Shown here piece by piece: positions 61,001 to 64,000 of a stretch of 64,000 bases of DNA (position 1 is the stretch's first letter; every line of letters starts with the position of its first letter). A program made the translations under genes and the position numbers. The notes beneath the pieces are model-generated. The model saw only the letters and a list, made by a program, of their open reading frames with translations. It made no database searches and had not been told where the DNA came from. The stretch is taken from the NCBI GenBank assembly GCA_916700875.1, contig CAKAKS010000022.1, positions 15,948,065 through 16,012,064 on the forward strand. Reading direction: 5' to 3'. This DNA is from Sebastes aleutianus. Its lineage: Eukaryota; Chordata; Actinopteri; Perciformes; Sebastidae.

Positions 61001-63687
61001 GAGGAGCCGGAGGACAGATTAATAATGAACGCGCTGAGCTAAAGTTGGAGGCGGTTTTCAGGCGTGCGTGACTGTGCGTGTTTAATTTGTTAAACTCCGA
61101 GGCAGTTCGACCGACCTCGGGGGAAAACTGACTTTACTTTTCATTAGAATCAACTCTGGTACTCAAAGACGCCGCATGAAAAAATAACAAGCCTAGAGGA
61201 AAAGTCTCATCACATTTACTCACTGAAGTACTGTACTTCAACTCAATACTGAGGTACTTGTACTTTACTGGAGTATTTCCATTAGATGCTACTTTATACT
61301 TCTACTTCACTATATTTATTTAAGAGCTATAGGTTACTACTTACTTTTCAAATTAGGATTTTAACATGATCAGTTTATAAAATATGATCCATTGTAGGTA
61401 AGAAAAAAAAGCCAGGGGGAGGCGGGTAATATCAGTTTTATATTCCGAGAAAAAACTCTGAATTTCTGAGATTAAAGGGGTAAATTTACGAGAAAAAAAT
61501 TCACAAATTTCCCCAAAAAATCTTGAATATTCACTAAGATTAAAGCAGTAAATTTACAAAAAACAACCTCACAAATTTACAAGAAATAACTTGAAATATT
61601 CTCTGAGATTAAAGTGCTAAATTTATGACGAAAAAACACAAATTTACGAGAAAAACCTCGACGAACAAAATCTGCCAGTTCTGTGTATTATTATAATATA
61701 TATAGTATAATGGGAAAAAAAAAACTTATTTAAAGTTATTCAATTTTTTGGAAAATTATAGTGCAGTAATCTGTTTCATTCTGTCTTATTTCAAGCTTTT
61801 TAACAAATTCATTAAAATTAAAACACAATATTTTTACTTCAGTGAAAATAAGGCTTTTAGGACATAATTAGAAACAGAAATGTATCGGAAACTTTTTAAA
61901 TATGTTTTTTTCATTGCTGTTTTTTGCATCCAGCACTGTTTTGTTTCGAGGTAATGTCAGGAAAGTTTTAAATTAATTGATTTAAAATAAAAAACAATAT
62001 TTCAATCATTAAACATTTTTAATCTGCGATTAAAGATTTTTCACTTCTTTTAAGAAAATAAGGTTTTTAGGACTCAATCATATAATAAAACACCAAAAAA
62101 TACATAATTTTTCTGCATAATGAGTACCATTACTTTTGATACTTTACGTACATTTTGCTGATAATACTTCAGTACTTTAAGATAAAATATTTAATGTAGG
62201 ATTTTTCCTTGTAATGTGTGGTTTTACGACATCTTCCACCGCTATTATCTGCCCACTTCAGGCCTACTGAACATTTCCCTTCTGATCTGTGATGAATCCC
62301 TGCAGCATGCTAATGTACAAAAGCTTTACAATTAAATATTAATGAATGAAGATTCACTTTCTTCTACATTAAGTACACATGTGAAGAAAAACTGCCGGAT
62401 TTATTACATTTTCTTTCCCCTCTTTTGCTCAGCCGGTGAACATGCTTCACTTCACAATCCATTACTGGAGACTGCGACAGATTTAGAGCCGGACACTGAG
62501 GGGATATATGGGGACGTCTGCTGGAACATTTATATAGATTTACAGTAAAACGTTGGCTTTATATTGGCAATAAAACACCACCTTAATTACAGGTTATTAC
62601 GGAGGTCCCATGACGTATCGTGTCAGAAGCTTTTCTATCCTGAGAATAAGTGCTGTGGTCAGTGTTGCCAGATTGGACGAACAAAAAGTGGCTCTATCAG
62701 AGACTAAAACCACCCGATGGTCATAAAAGTATTGATTGCAGTCCGTGGCTCTCAGCTCCAAGACGTGAATCTTTAAAACTTTTAAAAAACATTAAACTTT
62801 ATAATTTGACCTCTGCATTTTACCAATCCTTAGGCGCAGTGGGCAGCTGTGAAGCGACCTGTTCAGTGTCTCAAGGATACTTCAACATGCACAACCGAGG
62901 ATCGAACCGCCTACCTTGCGGTTTAAGGACAACCCACTTTACCCACTAGGCTACAGCCGCCTCACATCTCTAAAAGATAGATTTGCTACATTTGACTTTT
63001 TCTACAGATTTGATCTGTGACTCAAAAGCGTGAGTTTTGTGATCTGTTGCGCCCCCAGTGTTCATGGTAATGACGTACAACAGTGCTCTATGGCTCAGAG
63101 GAAGAAGAGATATCAGACTAACCCTTTTCAGGAGGCGGGCAGAGTCCTCGCTGATGTGTGTGAGGCGGCTGATGACGTTGTTCAGGTAGAGGTCGCTGAG
63201 CGTGGCGTGGTCCTTACTCTCCCTCCTCACCTGGAAACGAGAGAGACAGAAAGAGACAGAGGTGTGATGAAGGAATATGTCTGATGTTTTCATATTTCTT
63301 ATTATAAAAGAGTCACTCAAACACAAACAACCAACCTGGTTTAACAGCAAGTACCAGCAGTTGACCGGAGAGAGCAGGTTCTGATCCTTTCTGGAAGACA
63401 CAAGAGTAGAAAAATATATATCAATTTAAACTTATTTTTTTGTAATCAAAGCAAACACAAATGATATACTGTATATGCATTGATTTCTTACTTGTATTGC
63501 TGATGGTCTTTCGTGCTGCGTGTTTTGGCCATGAACCTCTCGGCGAGCTTCTCCAGGTTTCGGGAATACTCCGTCTCGATCTCGGACTTCTTCCTGAAGA
63601 AGTCCTGCAGGTCCTGAAGCAGCTGGACTCTCATCTCGGTCTGCTGCTCCAGACAGCGCTGCTGCTCCACCAACTGGGCCCGGACAT
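46043..63687 (-). CDS. srgap1: SLIT-ROBO Rho GTPase-activating protein 1, 5' exon missing
   Basis: 22 coding exons in transcript order: 63687-63492, 63390-63336, 63230-63123, 59754-59692, 59143-58946, 58664-58536, 58332-58111, 57943-57842, 54974-54777, 54618-54534, 54435-54408, 54311-54278, 53724-53664, 53531-53454, 53369-53235, 52974-52869, 51175-50951, 50090-50011, 49643-49463, 48353-48222, 47196-46854, 46477-46043. About 1063 aa are present; human has 1085. The F-BAR domain, which bends membrane and dimerises, spans the first eight exons (DLQDFFRKKSEIETEYSRNL). RhoGAP spans 53724-50951, with the arginine finger in GIFRVSGSQ near 53507. SH3 is in 49643-49463 (ELSFKKGASLQLF, DWWEGRLNG). The proline-rich tail ends LDKSCTM, as in srGAP1 rather than srGAP2/3. 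The roughly 22-codon first exon lies beyond 64000. Confidence 0.97.
47431..47900. repeat. 140-bp tandem repeat, about 3.3 copies, srgap1 intron
   Basis: GGTCCCTGTGGTTGAAAC at 47431 recurs at 47571, about 47718 and about 47857 in progressively degraded form, together with AGTTCCTCAAAAGGTTCCTA and AAAAGGCCCCGGAACTTAAT. It lies between the exons 48353-48222 and 47196-46854. Confidence 0.92.
48354..49462. other. srgap1 intron, AT-rich, no gene
   Basis: The SH3 exon is followed by this intron, which starts with a GC donor. It holds (ATT)n at 48868-48894 and (AAT)n at 49072-49090 and nothing coding. Confidence 0.7.
49457..49462 (-). other. srgap1: Non-canonical GC splice donor of srgap1
   Basis: The SH3 exon ends AAGGAGAG|gcgagt. 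Joining it to the exon at 48353 keeps frame and gives YIVVKERADVMSDSLSQKAD, which aligns without gaps to human YIVVQDMDDTFSDTLSQKAD. The nearby GT (GGCGA|gtgc) would break the frame. Confidence 0.8.
50091..50147 (-). other. srgap1: Expanded polypyrimidine tract at an srgap1 acceptor
   Basis: On the minus strand about 50 nt of TCTTCC/TCCTCT units run into the acceptor (cctgcag) before exon 50090-50011. Read as codons they give a Ser run, but splicing to the previous exon (GDQYC|ESPFSEP) shows the tract is intronic. Confidence 0.85.
50951..53724 (-). other. srgap1: srgap1 RhoGAP domain exon block
   Basis: Five exons give the GAP fold: arginine finger GIFRVSG, then GVLKLYFRGLENPLFP, VVMRYLFAFLNHLSQYSDEN and FGPTLLP. 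All expected catalytic and GTPase-contact elements are present, so activity on Rho-family GTPases (Cdc42, RhoA and Rac1 are reported for the family) is likely retained. The usual AICFGPTL reads AIVFGPTL here. Confidence 0.92.
51200..52860. other. srgap1 intron with ATTAAAG/TTTACAAG repeat
   Basis: No gene. 51480-51690 contains imperfect units of the type CTGAGATTAAAGTTGTAGAT and TTACAAGAAAAAAA. A similar block lies at 61440-61680 in another intron. Confidence 0.7.
55022..57841. other. srgap1 intron, repeat-bearing, no gene
   Basis: It contains a T-rich ATTTATTTATTT zone (55360-55700), a (TG)n run at 56172-56191, a plus-orientation copy of the GTGACTTTTCATGTAGCG element (56515-56700) and a SINE (57309-57478). 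Confidence 0.7.
57309..57478 (+). mobile_element. tRNA-derived SINE with target-site duplication and lost box B
   Basis: The head CCGGTAGCTCATCTGGTAGA (box A) is followed directly by GTGGCCCTTTGCTGCATAT body sequence and an ATCAATAAAGGCAAAATGCC tail. The GGTTCGAATCC box B present in the copy at 3058-3260 is missing through an internal deletion. AAAATGATTGTG flanks it at 57309-57320 and 57467-57478. Confidence 0.85.
59760..62750. other. Large srgap1 intron, no gene
   Basis: It holds a fragment of the GATTATCATAAAGTGGGCAT element (60211-60260), a short SINE head fragment near 60518-60562 (GTAATCGAACCAGTGACGTA), AAGTAAAAGTAC-family pieces (61200-61340, 62120-62240) and the ATTAAAG/TTTACGAG block (61440-61680). 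60780-61130 is GC-richer and unannotated. Confidence 0.65.
62760..62965 (-). mobile_element. tRNA-derived SINE of a second family, minus strand
   Basis: On the minus strand GGCTGTAGCCTAGTGGGTAA (box A) and GGTTCGATCC (box B) are followed by GTTGAAGTATCCTTGAGACA and CTGAACAGG, a body shared by a classic fish SINE type. It differs from the copies at 3058 and 57321. The 3' limit is approximate. Confidence 0.75.
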
Positions 63688-64000
63688 CTACACTCACACA
63701 CACACAGATGGACGTCAGTGTGAATTAGACACTTTTGACAATTTGTTTATCCGTGGCAGCAAAATAACTGGAATATTTATCTTTCATTATAACGCCACAA
63801 AGGTCGCTTCTGTACAGTTCATTCATCTTGTTGTTGACATTTCACTAAAACGGAAGGAGTCTCTGTCTGTTTGTCCTTCGATTTTCGTCCAAAAGAATTG
63901 CACGGAAATTTATAAAACTGATTTTGTCGGTTCGTATGAATGCTTGCACAGCCCTGCGGAACATTTGAGCGAGGGAAAATGATGGATGGACCTTGACTTC
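63688..64000. other. srgap1 intron 1, right edge
   Basis: The acceptor (gtgtgagtgtag) at 63688 is preceded by intronic sequence. Neither an MSTPSRFKKDKE-like first exon nor any other gene is visible up to the edge. Confidence 0.7.

Larger units (their letters stand above)
57842..63687 (-). other. srgap1: srgap1 F-BAR exon block
   Basis: Eight exons encode the inverse F-BAR helices, ending KIENEE. The first visible exon enters in phase 1 (completing an Asp or Glu codon before VRAQLVEQQRCLEQQTEMRV). Relative to human, the loop after AERQEGRVKG is Gly/Ser-rich (VSGTGGGVEP). Intron 63122-59755 is the largest in the window part of the gene. Confidence 0.9.

Noticed and set aside
1..64000. Bacterial-style systems (defence islands, toxin-antitoxin, integrons, operons)
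   Set aside because: All coding content is intron-containing vertebrate genes, with no compact ORF clusters or ribosome-binding-site spacing.

Overview
The window is vertebrate nuclear DNA, almost certainly from a ray-finned fish and probably a percomorph. It carries four multi-exon protein-coding genes with GT-AG introns and phase-consistent exons. Their products match vertebrate rab3ip (Rabin8), tmem19, kics2 (C12orf66) and srgap1. The space between exons is full of microsatellites, minisatellites, tRNA-derived SINEs, LINE tails and MITE-like elements typical of teleost genomes. I rebuilt the exons by hand from splice sites and family homology. Exon sums keep frame across all four genes, but single coordinates may be off by a base or two.

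Layout. Positions 1-6800 are gene-poor: a 41-bp minisatellite, one unidentified possible first coding exon on the minus strand (2299-2376), a SINE with a clean target-site duplication, and a long foldback palindrome. rab3ip runs on the plus strand (likely first exon near 6.85-7.0 kb, coding exons 12288-18532). tmem19 runs on the minus strand (coding exons 28338-22307) and is convergent with rab3ip across a repeat-rich 3.8-kb gap. Positions 30.1-40.3 kb are a 10-kb repeat-rich interval with a dead LINE, several minisatellites and a 168-bp satellite. kics2 runs on the plus strand (40364-43486). srgap1 runs on the minus strand (63687-46043), is convergent with kics2, and lacks only its first coding exon, which lies past the right edge.

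The four genes do not form an operon or a pathway. Rabin8 activates Rab8 in vesicle and cilium traffic, TMEM19 is a membrane protein of the DUF92 family, KICS2 belongs to the KICSTOR scaffold of mTORC1 nutrient sensing, and srGAP1 bends membranes and switches off Rho-family GTPases downstream of Slit-Robo. What links them is conserved synteny: from memory, all four human orthologues lie on 12q14-q21.

I found no new defence, toxin or mobile-gene system. The observations most worth checking are a candidate 24-nt in-frame microexon in rab3ip, a non-canonical GC-AG intron after the srgap1 SH3 exon, a MITE inserted about 45 bp before a rab3ip splice acceptor, an about 640-bp foldback element, a duplicated ETS-site segment at the tmem19 promoter, a six-copy 168-bp satellite abutting the kics2 promoter, and a minisatellite that multiplies CACGTG E-boxes.
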